The notes: generated from the sequence alone by a model not told the origin. A stretch of 64,000 bases of DNA from an uncultured Fluviicola sp. (GCF_902168135.1 NZ_CABHOL010000034.1:62001-126000); one strand, 5' to 3'; counted from the stretch's first letter, positions 1-8,610 are shown. Translations and numbers: made by a program.

Positions 1-1438
1 CAGGTTGATTGATATAGGTAATACCAACCACTTCCCCGCTATCCATGTAAACTCTCAGGTCTGACGAATAAATCCGGTTTAATCCCATCCGTTTCACAAT
101 GACGGCTGTATCCGTTTTCTCTTCTTCTTCCGGGTAAAAAATGGTTTTTGCCTGACCTTTGACATCCGAGCGGACCAATTCATTGTTCTTGAAATAAGAC
201 CAAATCTCCTTGCCGGCAAGCTGGTTGTAATACCTTCCCGAATCCAACTCATTGGCGGCAAAAGCATGTGGGAACAAATGTGCTTTATCGATCAGGGTAT
301 CGTTCTTAATAAATACCCGGATCGTATCACCGATCAATTCTGAATTATAACTCCAAAAATGGGCATTCCCCCATAAATCCATGATACTGTCCTGCTTGCG
401 ATAATCCAACGAGTCAGCAACTCCCTGGATCTTATTCTGGAAAATGCGCACATCCCTCCCGCCACGGATCCTCAATGACTTCTCCAGGCTGTCGCGTACA
501 TGAATAAGTGTATCTGCTCTCAGGAAAAGCGTATCTTTCGACTTCATCATCCGGATCAGGGGATAATCTGTCAGCACATCTGTTAGGGTTTTACCATCAG
601 ACACAAAATGTCCGGCATTGAACTGTACCTGCTGAGCTGTATCGACCATCTGCACATTTCCAAGACCTTCCGCATATTTCTTTTTCGGAGCATAAAACAA
701 ACTATCTCCGGTTATAACTCTTGGTGCCTGTTCAATTTTCGCATTTTTCGTCAACAGGCCTTCCTCCGTTTGAACGTGGTACCAGCCTTTATCGCAATAG
801 AATTTGGAATCTTTCGTCGTTCCCACCGTCGGACCATAGAAAAAGACCTTATGCACAAGGTAATTGTAGTGCATCGTATCTGTAGTGAGTTTCAAATCGT
901 CGCTTTTATACACTACATTCCCTTTGAAAAAGCTCTCTTCCGTATCCGGGTAGAAATAACCGAATTGACTGGTCAATACTTCATTGGTGGTGATGTTCTC
1001 AATGCGCCCTTTGTTGCGGTAAATAGCTTTTGAACTCCTCGCATCATAATCCAGCGAATCAGTTGTCAATTTGTATTCCCGATCGCGGATCCGGACATGT
1101 CCCCAAAGTTTAGCCAGGCGGGTTTTCCCGTTGTAATACATGGAGTCACAAAACAAATTGAGCGTATCTGCTTTATTGATCTGTACTTTTCCGTAAGCCC
1201 AAACTTCCCCGGTACGCTCCTTATAATGTGCCGAATCACAGAACATCACATTCCCCTGGTATTTGAAGTTCAGAAAACCCGTCAGACGCTGTTTTCCGGT
1301 CCTTTCGTCATAAGAAAGCTTCTTGGCACCGGGCAATAGTTCCAGCCATGAACCCTGGCTGTAAGAAAATTGCGCACACACAAAAATTGCGCTTAAAAAA
1401 AGCGCAATTCGATAAAGATATGTGTTCAATAACTTCAA
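1..1438 (-). CDS. OstA/LptA-like organic solvent tolerance protein, partial (C-terminus beyond left edge)
   Basis: The frame stays open from 1438 to the left edge (about 479 codons). It starts with a hydrophobic signal peptide ending near SYSQ. The rest is a run of short beta-type units rich in the patterns D(S/T)xxY and GxVxxxxxD, as in OstA-like proteins of Bacteroidota (LptA/OstA fold, periplasmic lipopolysaccharide transport or outer membrane assembly). The only start that keeps the signal peptide is TTG at 1438-1436, which directly follows the TAA stop of purA in the same frame (TAATTG). It is the last visible gene of the rel-fur-STAS-purA cluster and is probably translated by reinitiation after purA. 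The family call rests on the repeat pattern and gene order. Confidence 0.75.
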   Translation of the reverse strand, partial: MKLLNTYLYRIALFLSAIFVCAQFSYSQGSWLELLPGAKKLSYDERTGKQRLTGFLNFKYQGNVMFCDSAHYKERTGEVWAYGKVQINKADTLNLFCDSMYYNGKTRLAKLWGHVRIRDREYKLTTDSLDYDARSSKAIYRNKGRIENITTNEVLTSQFGYFYPDTEESFFKGNVVYKSDDLKLTTDTMHYNYLVHKVFFYGPTVGTTKDSKFYCDKGWYHVQTEEGLLTKNAKIEQAPRVITGDSLFYAPKKKYAEGLGNVQMVDTAQQVQFNAGHFVSDGKTLTDVLTDYPLIRMMKSKDTLFLRADTLIHVRDSLEKSLRIRGGRDVRIFQNKIQGVADSLDYRKQDSIMDLWGNAHFWSYNSELIGDTIRVFIKNDTLIDKAHLFPHAFAANELDSGRYYNQLAGKEIWSYFKNNELVRSDVKGQAKTIFYPEEEEKTDTAVIVKRMGLNRIYSSDLRVYMDSGEVVGITYINQP

Positions 1439-2710
1439 TTATCTTGTTGCCAATGTTTGCTTACGATCCGGACCAACCGAAACAGTTGTTACGGGAACCT
1501 GCAAATGTTGTTCCAAATAGTTGACATAATTTTTCAACGCTTCCGGTGCATCTGCGAAAGAAGACAAACCAGTCAGGTCTTTATTCCATCCCGGGATATC
1601 TTCGTAAACCGGCTCGATGGTTACTCCGTCGATATCATACGGCATGTAATCCTGCTCTACTCCATCCACTTTGTATTTCGTACATGCACGGATTGTGTCA
1701 AAAGTATCCAGTACATCTGCTTTCATCATAGCCAATTCCGTAACACCGTTGATCATGATCGCATATTTCATTGCCGGAAGATCAATCCATCCGCAGCGGC
1801 GCGGTCTTCCGGTCGTAGAACCGAATTCCCTGCCTTCCTGGCGAATCTTCTCTCCTACTTCGTCTTCCAATTCCGTAGGGAAAGGTCCTGAACCAACACG
1901 TGTGCAGTATGCTTTAAAAATACCGATTACATCACCGATCTTTGAAGGTGCAATCCCCAATCCGGTACAGGTTCCAGCCGTAACAGTATTGGACGAAGTC
2001 ACAAACGGATAAGTCCCGAAATCGATATCCAGCATGGTTCCCTGAGCTCCTTCAGCAAGGATTTTCTTTCCGGATTTCATGGCTTCATTCAGGTATTGCT
2101 CACTGTCAACAGCAGTCAGTTCCTTCAGAATTTCAATGCCTTCCATCCACGGACCTTCCAACTCTGCTAAATTGTATTCGAAGTCTTCGTAATGCTTCAG
2201 CATATTCAAATGCTTTTCAACCAATGCATTGTATTTATCTTTGAAAGAAGGAAGGAAAATATCTCCTACACGCAACCCGTTTCTACCGGTTTTATCCATG
2301 TACGTAGGTCCGATTCCTTTCAGTGTACTTCCGATTTTGTTTTTTCCTTTGGAAGCTTCCGAAGCTGCATCCAATAATTTATGCGTCGGCAGGATCAAAT
2401 GCGCCTTTCTTGAAACGATCAAACGCTTCTTGATGTCAATATTGAAAGGTGCCAGTTTTTCCAGTTCTTTTTGGAACACAACCGGATCAATGACCACCCC
2501 GTTTCCGATCAGGTTAATCACATTTTCATGAAAAATCCCGGAAGGAATAGTATGAAGAACGTGTTTTACACCTTCAAACTCCAAGGTATGACCTGCATTC
2601 GGCCCTCCCTGGAAACGAGCAATAATATCATATTGCGGAGTAAGAACATCTACAATTTTTCCTTTTCCTTCATCTCCCCATTGTAATCCTAAAAGAACAT
2701 CTACTTTCAT
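1439..2710 (-). CDS. purA: Adenylosuccinate synthetase
   Basis: Converts IMP, aspartate and GTP to adenylosuccinate, the first committed step to AMP, in the cytoplasm. The 423-residue length is normal for the family. Visible signatures are the N-terminal P-loop GDEGKGK (residues 12-18), the GPNAGHT motif near residue 37, TTGRPRRCGW near residue 300 and a C-terminal VGPDR. The start ATG overlaps the stop of the upstream STAS gene as ATGA, and the stop abuts the OstA-like gene, so the three are almost certainly one transcript. No missing catalytic residues were noticed. Confidence 0.98.
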   Translation of the reverse strand: MKVDVLLGLQWGDEGKGKIVDVLTPQYDIIARFQGGPNAGHTLEFEGVKHVLHTIPSGIFHENVINLIGNGVVIDPVVFQKELEKLAPFNIDIKKRLIVSRKAHLILPTHKLLDAASEASKGKNKIGSTLKGIGPTYMDKTGRNGLRVGDIFLPSFKDKYNALVEKHLNMLKHYEDFEYNLAELEGPWMEGIEILKELTAVDSEQYLNEAMKSGKKILAEGAQGTMLDIDFGTYPFVTSSNTVTAGTCTGLGIAPSKIGDVIGIFKAYCTRVGSGPFPTELEDEVGEKIRQEGREFGSTTGRPRRCGWIDLPAMKYAIMINGVTELAMMKADVLDTFDTIRACTKYKVDGVEQDYMPYDIDGVTIEPVYEDIPGWNKDLTGLSSFADAPEALKNYVNYLEQHLQVPVTTVSVGPDRKQTLATR

Positions 2711-3060
2711 TTCACTTTATTAAATTTTGCTTCAACCTCATCTGTGGAATTGAAGCAGCTAAAAATTTCGTCTAACTTGGATATCTCGAAAAGCTTTTTG
2801 ACGGATGGCTGCAGGTTTACCAACACACAATCCAATCCAACTTTCCGTGATCTGGTCAAAATACGCACAAAGAAATTCAACCCGGTACTGTTGCAGTATT
2901 CCAACCTGGAACAATCGCACAGAACGGCTTTCAAATCAGCTGCTAACGATTTATCGATGGTATCAAGTGCATCTGCCAAACCTTCATCGGAAACAATTCT
3001 TCCTGAAATTTTGACCAATACAAAATTCGATGACTTCGTTATTTCAAACTGAGCGCTCAT
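2707..3060 (-). CDS. STAS-domain protein (anti-sigma factor antagonist-like)
   Basis: A 117-residue single-domain protein with the STAS layout: N-terminal strands, a segment ending CSRLEYCNSTGLNFFVRIL (about residues 49-67) and a helical C-terminus. In SpoIIAA/RsbV proteins the conserved phosphorylatable Ser lies in a D-S-(S/T)-G motif; here the matching stretch reads CNSTGL, so a Ser/Thr is present but the preceding Asp is replaced by Asn. It overlaps fur by one base (TAATG) and purA by four bases (ATGA), which implies translational coupling. No cognate anti-sigma kinase is seen in the window. The regulatory role is inferred from the fold only. Confidence 0.8.
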   Translation of the reverse strand: MSAQFEITKSSNFVLVKISGRIVSDEGLADALDTIDKSLAADLKAVLCDCSRLEYCNSTGLNFFVRILTRSRKVGLDCVLVNLQPSVKKLFEISKLDEIFSCFNSTDEVEAKFNKVK

Positions 3061-3515
3061 TATTGATTTTGTTCATTCTCTTCGTTTCTAACTCCATAGA
3101 AATAAAGGGAATGGTGTTGAATTTTAACCCCGAAGATTTCTTCGATGGTTGCTTTGATACTTTGAATACGCGGATCACAAAACTCGATTACCTCACCGGT
3201 ATCGGTAATGATAACATGGTCATGCTGTTTCGATCCGTGAGATTTTTCAAATTGTGCCAGATTTTTACCGAACTGATGCTTTCTAACAAGGTTGCAGGCC
3301 AGTAATAATTCGATCGTATTGTAGAGCGTAGCCCTGGAAACACGGTAATTTTGATTCTTCATCTTGATGTACAAAGATTCGATATCAAAATGCCCCTGAT
3401 AATTATAGATTTCAGCCAGGATTGCGAAGCGCTCAGGAGTTTTCCGGTGCCCGTTCTGCTCCAGGTATGCTGAAAAAATGTTCCTTACTGTTAACTGCAG
3501 ATCTTGTTGTTGCAT
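3060..3515 (-). CDS. Fur-family transcriptional regulator
   Basis: A winged-helix metal-responsive repressor of the Fur/PerR group, about 151 residues. Seen: [11 protein letters not shown] and the recognition-helix region [12 protein letters not shown], followed by the dimerisation part with [18 protein letters not shown]. The two-Cys pair that usually follows the HDH motif in zinc-structured Fur proteins is absent (IITDTG instead of CxxC), so it is a Cys-poor variant; which metal or signal it senses is unknown. I prefer the start at 3515 (MQQQDL) because a TAnnTTTG-type -7 box lies at 3534-3541, which would fall inside the longer ATG-3536 reading. It heads a short operon with STAS and purA. 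Confidence 0.88.
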   Translation of the reverse strand: MQQQDLQLTVRNIFSAYLEQNGHRKTPERFAILAEIYNYQGHFDIESLYIKMKNQNYRVSRATLYNTIELLLACNLVRKHQFGKNLAQFEKSHGSKQHDHVIITDTGEVIEFCDPRIQSIKATIEEIFGVKIQHHSLYFYGVRNEENEQNQ

Positions 3516-3533
3516 CTGACAAAGTTGAAAGGG

Positions 3534-3541
3534 CAAAAGTA
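3534..3541 (-). promoter_or_regulatory. Promoter -7 box upstream of the fur-like gene
   Basis: On the minus strand the bases read TACTTTTG, matching the Bacteroidota -7 consensus TAnnTTTG. A TTG triplet 16 bases upstream (3558-3560) could serve as the -33 element. The predicted start of transcription falls between this box and the chosen start codon at 3515. Confidence 0.5.
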
Positions 3542-3680
3542 GTTATTTTTTTCGATTCAAGCACGATCGAACCGGTGCGGAAAGAGAAGTTTTCAACGAA
3601 AGAGGATGCTTTTTAACAGTTCTGCCAAAAAGCTTACTGTCACCGGGCAAATAGACAGATGGCTAAGTGTCTTTTATGGA

Positions 3681-5891
3681 TTAATCCTCCCTCGTATCGT
3701 AACGCTCTACTCTTTTAACTCCTTCTACCTGTTCGAATTTACGCATCAAGGTGTCCAAATGCTCCGTATCGTAGACCAATACGTGAATCTTACCTTCAAA
3801 CAATCCGTCATTCGCCTCAAACGAAATGGATTTCATATTTACATTCAATTCCTTAGAAATAACTTCCGTGATCTTGTTCACGATCCCCACATCGTCAATA
3901 CCGATCAAACGAATAGCTGCAACACGCGCTACCAAATCCTGGCTTCTCCAACGGGCCTTGATGCAGCGGTATGCCATTTTAGACTGCAGGTGTTCTGCAT
4001 TCGGGCAGCTGTTGCGGTGAATCTTAATCCCTTCCGAAATAGTAATGAACCCAAAGATCGGATCTCCCGGAATCGGATTACAGCAGCGGGCCATCTGGTA
4101 TTGGATGTTCTTAAAATCTTCCCCGATAATGATGGTGTCATCTTTCTTATTGATCTTCGGATAGACATCCAACTCGTGCTTATCCTTATTTACCGGCGCT
4201 TTCTTCTCGGGCTGAAGCAAACCGTTCATATTTTCCAATTCCCGCAGCCTGGAAAGATCCACTTTTCCTTTTGCGATCCGGATATATAAATCCGTTGCGG
4301 AAGAGAATCCGTAAAAACGCTCCAGTACTGTAATATTCTCCGATTTAAACTGGATATGCAGCTGCTTGAACTTGCGTTCCAGTATTTCACGACCGTCGGC
4401 AGCAATCTCTTTGCGTTCTTCGTTCAGTGCAGATTTGATCTTCTGACGGGCCCTTGCCGTTCCCGCCAGGCGCAGCCAGTCCTCGGAAGGTTTTTGTTTA
4501 GAGGATGTAATGATTTCCAGTTGATCGCCATTTTGCAGCTGATAGCTCAACGGTACGAGGCGGTTATTTACCTTCGCTCCGATACATTTATTCCCGATAT
4601 CGCTGTGGATATCGTACGCAAAGTCCAATATAGTTGCTCCGACAGGAAGTACACGCAAATCTCCTTTCGGGGTAAACACATAAATCTCATCGTGGAACAG
4701 GTTCATCTTAAACTCTTCCACGAAATCCATCGCATTCACATCCGGATTTTCCAACAAGTCCCGGATTTCAGAAATCCAGCGGTCGAATTTACTGTCATCT
4801 TTCTGGTTTTCCTTATAGCGATAGTGAGCTGCCAGTCCCTTCTCTGCAATTTCATCCATGCGCTTGGTACGGATTTGCACTTCTACCCATTTACCCTGCG
4901 GCGACATAACGGTTGTATGCAAAGATTCGTATCCGTTTGCCCGCGGAGTGGAAATCCAGTCCCTCAAACGATCCGGGCTCGGCTGATAGAAATCCGTCAC
5001 AATGGAATACACCCGCCAGCAATCTGCCTTTTCCATTTCAATCGGCGTGTCCAAAATAATCCGGACAGCAAACAAATCAAACACCTCTTCAAAAGGAAGG
5101 TCCTTGCTCTGCATTTTTCTCCAAATGGAAGAAATGGATTTGGTACGTGCTTTAATATCGAAATGATATCCTTCTTTATTCAAAGCTTCACGGATCGGGT
5201 TCACAAAACGGCGAATAAAACGGTTACGGACGTCTTCGGTAGATTTCAATTTCAGCTGAATATCCCGGTAAATCTCGGTTTCCGTATACTTCATTGCAAG
5301 ATCTTCCAATTCCGTTTTGATGGAATAAAGACCCAAACGGTGCGCCAAGGGAGCATACAGGAATTTGGTCTCAGAAGCAATTTTGATCTGCTTATCGGGC
5401 GACATGCTTTCCAGTGTGCGCATATTGTGCAGACGATCCGCCAATTTGATCAGGACAACCCGCAAATCATCCGAAATGGTCAGGATCATTTTACGAAAGT
5501 TCTCAGCCTGGATAGAGGTATTCTGATCAAAAACATCCGGAATTTTGGTCAATCCGTCAATAATTCTCCGGGCTTTTTCTCCGAAGAGATCTTCCACATC
5601 CTGCAAAGTGATGTGCGTATCTTCAACGGTATCATGCAAAAGCGCACAGGCAATGGAAGTTGCTCCCAATCCCATTTCTTCAACGCAGATGCGCGCCACG
5701 GCTATCGGGTGATAAATATAAGGCTCACCGGATTTTCTGCGCATGTCTTTATGCGCCTCAACGGCAACATCAAAGGCTTTTCGAATGTAGGCAGTATCCT
5801 GGCGGGTCCTGTTCTTTGTAGCTCTTAAAAGTCCTTTAAAAGCGCTTAATATTTCTAATCGTTCTTTTTCTAAATCTATCTGAGCTTCCAT
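3681..5891 (-). CDS. Bifunctional (p)ppGpp synthetase/hydrolase of the RelA/SpoT family
   Basis: Makes and degrades the stringent-response alarmone (p)ppGpp. The 736 residues show all domains in order: an HD hydrolase domain with ALLHDTVEDT near residue 85, a synthetase domain with RTKSISSIWRKM and RANGYESLHTT near residue 320, a TGS domain beginning VFTPKGDLRVLP near residue 400, and a C-terminal ACT domain with VARVAAIRLIGIDDVGIV. Both the HD residues and the synthetase signature look intact, so it should be bifunctional (Rel/SpoT type). It lies upstream of the fur-like gene on the same strand, separated by 165 bases that contain a fur promoter. Confidence 0.96.
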   Translation of the reverse strand: MEAQIDLEKERLEILSAFKGLLRATKNRTRQDTAYIRKAFDVAVEAHKDMRRKSGEPYIYHPIAVARICVEEMGLGATSIACALLHDTVEDTHITLQDVEDLFGEKARRIIDGLTKIPDVFDQNTSIQAENFRKMILTISDDLRVVLIKLADRLHNMRTLESMSPDKQIKIASETKFLYAPLAHRLGLYSIKTELEDLAMKYTETEIYRDIQLKLKSTEDVRNRFIRRFVNPIREALNKEGYHFDIKARTKSISSIWRKMQSKDLPFEEVFDLFAVRIILDTPIEMEKADCWRVYSIVTDFYQPSPDRLRDWISTPRANGYESLHTTVMSPQGKWVEVQIRTKRMDEIAEKGLAAHYRYKENQKDDSKFDRWISEIRDLLENPDVNAMDFVEEFKMNLFHDEIYVFTPKGDLRVLPVGATILDFAYDIHSDIGNKCIGAKVNNRLVPLSYQLQNGDQLEIITSSKQKPSEDWLRLAGTARARQKIKSALNEERKEIAADGREILERKFKQLHIQFKSENITVLERFYGFSSATDLYIRIAKGKVDLSRLRELENMNGLLQPEKKAPVNKDKHELDVYPKINKKDDTIIIGEDFKNIQYQMARCCNPIPGDPIFGFITISEGIKIHRNSCPNAEHLQSKMAYRCIKARWRSQDLVARVAAIRLIGIDDVGIVNKITEVISKELNVNMKSISFEANDGLFEGKIHVLVYDTEHLDTLMRKFEQVEGVKRVERYDTRED

Positions 5892-5919
5892 ACTCTTAGC
5901 GGAATCAATCTTTAAGATA

Positions 5920-5927
5920 CAAATTTA
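5920..5927 (-). promoter_or_regulatory. Promoter -7 box upstream of the RelA/SpoT gene
   Basis: Minus-strand TAAATTTG fits TAnnTTTG, with a TTG (5949-5951) 21 bases upstream as a plausible -33 element. It lies about 30 bases before the ATG at 5891. Confidence 0.5.
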
Positions 5928-5995
5928 GCCCAAAATAACCAGTCTTTTCAATTGGTTTTAGGAAGTGTTAACAGTGTTGCGTTAATTCCCATGAA

Positions 5996-6115
5996 GGTTC
6001 AAATTCCGATAGCTATCGGAATCAAAAAGTTCAATGGTTCAAAGTATCCAAATTTAAGAAATCCCGCACAGGAAACTCGTTGAACCTTTTTTGAACCTTT
6101 TAAACGCTTTAAACG
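5996..6115. repeat. Degenerate GTTCAA inverted repeat containing a CCGATA/TATCGG palindrome
   Basis: The left half carries several GGTTCAA units and the right half carries their complement (GTTGAACC, TTGAACC), giving a loose inverted repeat in the 224-base gap between the SIMPL and RelA/SpoT genes. A perfect 20-base palindrome sits in the left half at 6003-6022, exactly interrupting the run of GTTCAA units. Related GTTCAA tracts occur at 32504-32600, 43157-43240 and 51267-51360. Confidence 0.7.
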
Positions 6116-6847
6116 CTAGTTTACTTCGTACTTCAAGCGAATGGTAATATTGGCCGTTTTCTTCTTGGAGCTGGTATTGAAATTCCCGCCCCAGGAAAAT
6201 TGCTCGGAAGAATTCTCTCCTGTGATCTGGAACACACCCATATCAGCAGTTTTTAATTTACCCAAACTTCCGCCGGCGTTCAGGGCAATCTTTTCCGCGC
6301 GGTTCCTGGCATCTTTTGTTGCAGATTCTATCATCTTCACTTTCAGCTGCGCCAGTTTGGTATAATAGTATTCCGGTGGAAAGGAATTCAGCTCCACTCC
6401 CGCATCGATCAACTCTGTTACTTCGCGCGACACATTCTCAACCAGGTCTACATTTTTAGACTGGACTTTCAGGTTTTGGGTCAATTGGTACCCGTTGAAA
6501 ACCGTATTTCGCAATTGGCCGTTCTGATCGTAGTCATAGAAGAAATCCTTTTGAATATCGACCGCTTCAAAGATCAGCTCATCCGATTTGATTCCTTTTG
6601 AAGTGAGGTATTTGCGGATTGCCTGCTGGTCCTTGTTTAATTCGCTATAAGCCATTTTCAGGTCGTAATTCTTTTTGGAAAAACTTCCTCTCCACACGAT
6701 CAGATCACTGGTGAAATTTTCCTCTCCGGAACCCGTCACACTAATTGCATCAGCAGTTTTGGAACGGTTCTTATATCCATTTGCCAATAGAAATCCGGCA
6801 ATAATAACTGCCAAAGCAATAATAATCGTATTCAAATGCTGTTTCAT
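6116..6847 (-). CDS. SIMPL-domain (DUF541) protein, probably periplasmic/membrane-anchored
   Basis: About 243 residues. The N-terminus KQHLNTIIIALAVIIAGF is a signal anchor. It is followed by the SIMPL signature ISVTGSGEENFTSDL and the later segment ATKDARNRAEKIALNAGGSLGKL, both typical of the family (formerly DUF541). SIMPL proteins are exported and oligomeric; their biochemical role is poorly defined. I chose the ATG at 6847 because the 23-residue extension upstream precedes the membrane segment and overlaps the terminator of the preceding lipoprotein gene. The C-terminus is beta-rich. Confidence 0.88.
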   Translation of the reverse strand: MKQHLNTIIIALAVIIAGFLLANGYKNRSKTADAISVTGSGEENFTSDLIVWRGSFSKKNYDLKMAYSELNKDQQAIRKYLTSKGIKSDELIFEAVDIQKDFFYDYDQNGQLRNTVFNGYQLTQNLKVQSKNVDLVENVSREVTELIDAGVELNSFPPEYYYTKLAQLKVKMIESATKDARNRAEKIALNAGGSLGKLKTADMGVFQITGENSSEQFSWGGNFNTSSKKKTANITIRLKYEVN

Positions 6848-6874
6848 AACTACCTGGTTTTGATTTCGACTAAT

Positions 6875-6903
6875 ATAAAAAAAGTCCGGCAAAAACCGGA
6901 CTT
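6875..6903 (-). terminator. Rho-independent terminator of the lipoprotein gene
   Basis: AAGTCCGG (6882-6889) pairs with CCGGACTT (6896-6903) around a five-base loop. On the minus strand it is followed by a T-rich run, which is the right direction to end the gene at 6926-7357. Confidence 0.85.
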
Positions 6904-6925
6904 CCTGATTATACAAAGCAAAATA

Positions 6926-7357
6926 CTATTTCGACTTTTCAAAGGTCAGTGTATACACTTCTTTTTCCTCACCAAATTGGGTATTGATCTCGGTATATTC
7001 GATCTTCAAAGTCTTTTTTGACTCTTCTAAAATCTGCCAGACCGTTGTACCTCCCTCTGTCATTGACAACTGGGTATCTGTATTCGTCCATGTTCCGCTT
7101 GAAACATCTGTATTACCGTTTACAGCGAATGTCCATACGTATGTACCGTTTTCCTTGAACTCAATAAATCCGGCATTGGTATAGGTTGTTGCATCTTCCA
7201 AAGATCCATCCTGATAATACTTATATTCGTAAAGGGTATTGTTCCACTTTCCGCTTTTTGAATACAAATGTTTTTCAATTCTTTTCTCTTTCGAACAACT
7301 GCTGAAACCAACAGCAAAAACAGTCAATACAAGCAGTAATTTGGTTACGTTTTTCAT
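6926..7357 (-). CDS. Small lipoprotein, lipocalin-like, copy 1 of 3
   Basis: 143 residues with a type II signal peptide whose lipobox reads VGFSSC, followed by SKEKRIEKHL. The mature part is a short beta-rich domain (KWNNTLYEYKYY, FKENGTYVWTF, GTWTNTDTQLSMT, LKIEYTE) resembling lipocalin-like lipoproteins of Bacteroidota. Two paralogues lie just upstream (7467-7922 and 8047-8481), sharing the CSKE(K/Q)(R/K)IE start and the order FxxxxT...GTWxNxxxxxxxT. It has its own promoter and terminator, so the three seem to be independently transcribed. The function is unknown. Confidence 0.85.
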   Translation of the reverse strand: MKNVTKLLLVLTVFAVGFSSCSKEKRIEKHLYSKSGKWNNTLYEYKYYQDGSLEDATTYTNAGFIEFKENGTYVWTFAVNGNTDVSSGTWTNTDTQLSMTEGGTTVWQILEESKKTLKIEYTEINTQFGEEKEVYTLTFEKSK

Positions 7358-7377
7358 AAATCGATCTTATTTTTTGC

Positions 7378-7385
7378 CAAATCTA
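7378..7385 (-). promoter_or_regulatory. Promoter of lipoprotein copy 1
   Basis: Minus-strand TAGATTTG (-7) with TTG at 7404-7406, 18 bases upstream (-33). Spacing and sequence fit TTG-N17-23-TAnnTTTG. Confidence 0.55.
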
Positions 7386-7466
7386 CGCTAAAAATCGAAT
7401 AAACAAAAAGCCATTGTTTTAAGTCTCAAAATGAATACTTTTCAATTCACATTCATTGCAGTATCT

Positions 7467-7922
7467 TCAATGAGCTCTTTCCAAATAGTAATCGTACACA
7501 TATTTTGTAGTAGTATGAGATCCCGGACCTCCCCAACCCGTGAAGGTGGTTACGGTATAAGTCTCGTACAAAGTCATTTTATCCTTTTTGGGGTCTCTTG
7601 TAATATAAAAGACAGTCGTTTTTCCATCTGACCAGGTAACTGTGATTTTGTCTTCATCATTTATCCAGGTACCTGTTTCTGTAGTTGTTTTCGGCCAAAA
7701 ATTAAGAATTTTGACAATCGTCTTGTCTTTGTGAAACTCAAAACTTCCTGCATCCAGATATTCCCCGATATAATTGGAATTTGAAGATTTATTCAATTTT
7801 CTAATGTTCCACTTACCGGAACCCCGGACTAATTTATTTTCAATCTTCTGTTCTTTGGAACAAGCTGTTAACACCGAGGTGAAAACCACAAATAAGAACA
7901 GCAATTTGATGACACTTTTCAT
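7467..7922 (-). CDS. Small lipoprotein, lipocalin-like, copy 2 of 3
   Basis: 151 residues; lipobox VLTAC followed by SKEQKIENKL. It shares with its neighbours the pattern of a GKW segment near residue 35, FHKDKT, GTWINDEDKITVTW and a C-terminal T(L/M)xET segment, and ends in YYLERAH, almost the same as YYLERAD of copy 3. It is the most divergent member in the middle region. Likely an outer membrane or periplasm-facing lipoprotein of unknown function. Confidence 0.83.
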   Translation of the reverse strand: MKSVIKLLFLFVVFTSVLTACSKEQKIENKLVRGSGKWNIRKLNKSSNSNYIGEYLDAGSFEFHKDKTIVKILNFWPKTTTETGTWINDEDKITVTWSDGKTTVFYITRDPKKDKMTLYETYTVTTFTGWGGPGSHTTTKYVYDYYLERAH

Positions 7923-8046
7923 TTAGGATGATTTAATTCCTGCTAAAATTAAGACTTATACCCATCAATTCAAATAAAAGTTCACGACAAAAAAGCCATT
8001 CCTCCAGGAACAGCTTTTGAGTGAATCTATTTGGCAGTTAAGAATT

Positions 8047-8481
8047 TCAATCCGCTCTTTCGAGGTAATAGGTATACGTCTCTTTTTCTGCAGTATCGTT
8101 ATAATAATCCGTTTCTTCCAGGGTCATTTTTCCTTTTTTCGGACCGTCTGTGATTTTCATAACAGTCGTTTCACCATCTGCAGTGATGGTAATATTATCT
8201 TCCGAATTCGTCCAGGTTCCTGCACTTACTTCCGGTGATCCGCTCAATGTAATGGTAAGAATGCATGTCCCCTTCTTGTCAAATTCGATTGTCCCCGCAT
8301 TCGGATAATTTTCCGAATAGTTTAATTCATTATTTAAGTAATATTTGTAGTCGACGGAAGTGATTTTCCATTTACCGTCTTTTTTGATCAACTGTTTTTC
8401 AATACGCTTCTCTTTCGAACAAGAACTGAAACCGATTAAGAGAATAACGAACAGAGAAAGAATTTTAACGTGCATTTTCAT
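8047..8481 (-). CDS. Small lipoprotein, lipocalin-like, copy 3 of 3
   Basis: 144 residues; lipobox IGFSSC followed by SKEKRIEKQL, identical to copy 1 over most of this segment. It then has GKWKITSVDYKYY, FDKKGTCILTI, GTWTNSEDNITIT and a YYLERAD end. Close similarity in the N-terminal third to copy 1 and in the C-terminus to copy 2 indicates tandem duplication. Start could be M1 or M3; both retain the signal peptide. A clear promoter lies at 8505-8533. Confidence 0.85.
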   Translation of the reverse strand: MKMHVKILSLFVILLIGFSSCSKEKRIEKQLIKKDGKWKITSVDYKYYLNNELNYSENYPNAGTIEFDKKGTCILTITLSGSPEVSAGTWTNSEDNITITADGETTVMKITDGPKKGKMTLEETDYYNDTAEKETYTYYLERAD

Positions 8482-8504
8482 GGAACTGTGGATTAAATTT
8501 GGTA

Positions 8505-8533
8505 CAAAAGTAGCACATCGCCCCCATCAAAAA
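8505..8533 (-). promoter_or_regulatory. Promoter of lipoprotein copy 3
   Basis: On the minus strand TTTG (8530-8533), a 17-base spacer, then TACTTTTG (8505-8512). This is one of the cleanest TTG-N17-TAnnTTTG matches in the window. Confidence 0.6.
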
Positions 8534-8562
8534 ATCAACCTTTCGGTTGATATCAGGCACAA

Positions 8563-8591
8563 AAAAACCGCCAGCTCAACAGCCGGCGGTT
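8563..8591 (-). terminator. Rho-independent terminator of fumarylacetoacetase
   Basis: AACCGCC and GGCGGTT form a GC-rich stem; on the minus strand the hairpin is followed by a run of seven Ts. It lies 20 bases after the fahA-like stop codon. Confidence 0.85.
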
Positions 8592-8610
8592 CCCAATATT
8601 TTATTAATTA

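Noticed and set aside
3516-3536. Longer start for the Fur-like protein
   Set aside because: The ATG at 3536 would sit inside the -7 box at 3534-3541.
4356-5828. 490-codon open frame opposite to the RelA/SpoT gene
   Set aside because: No signal or domain pattern, and it lies entirely antisense to a well-supported gene. A chance frame.
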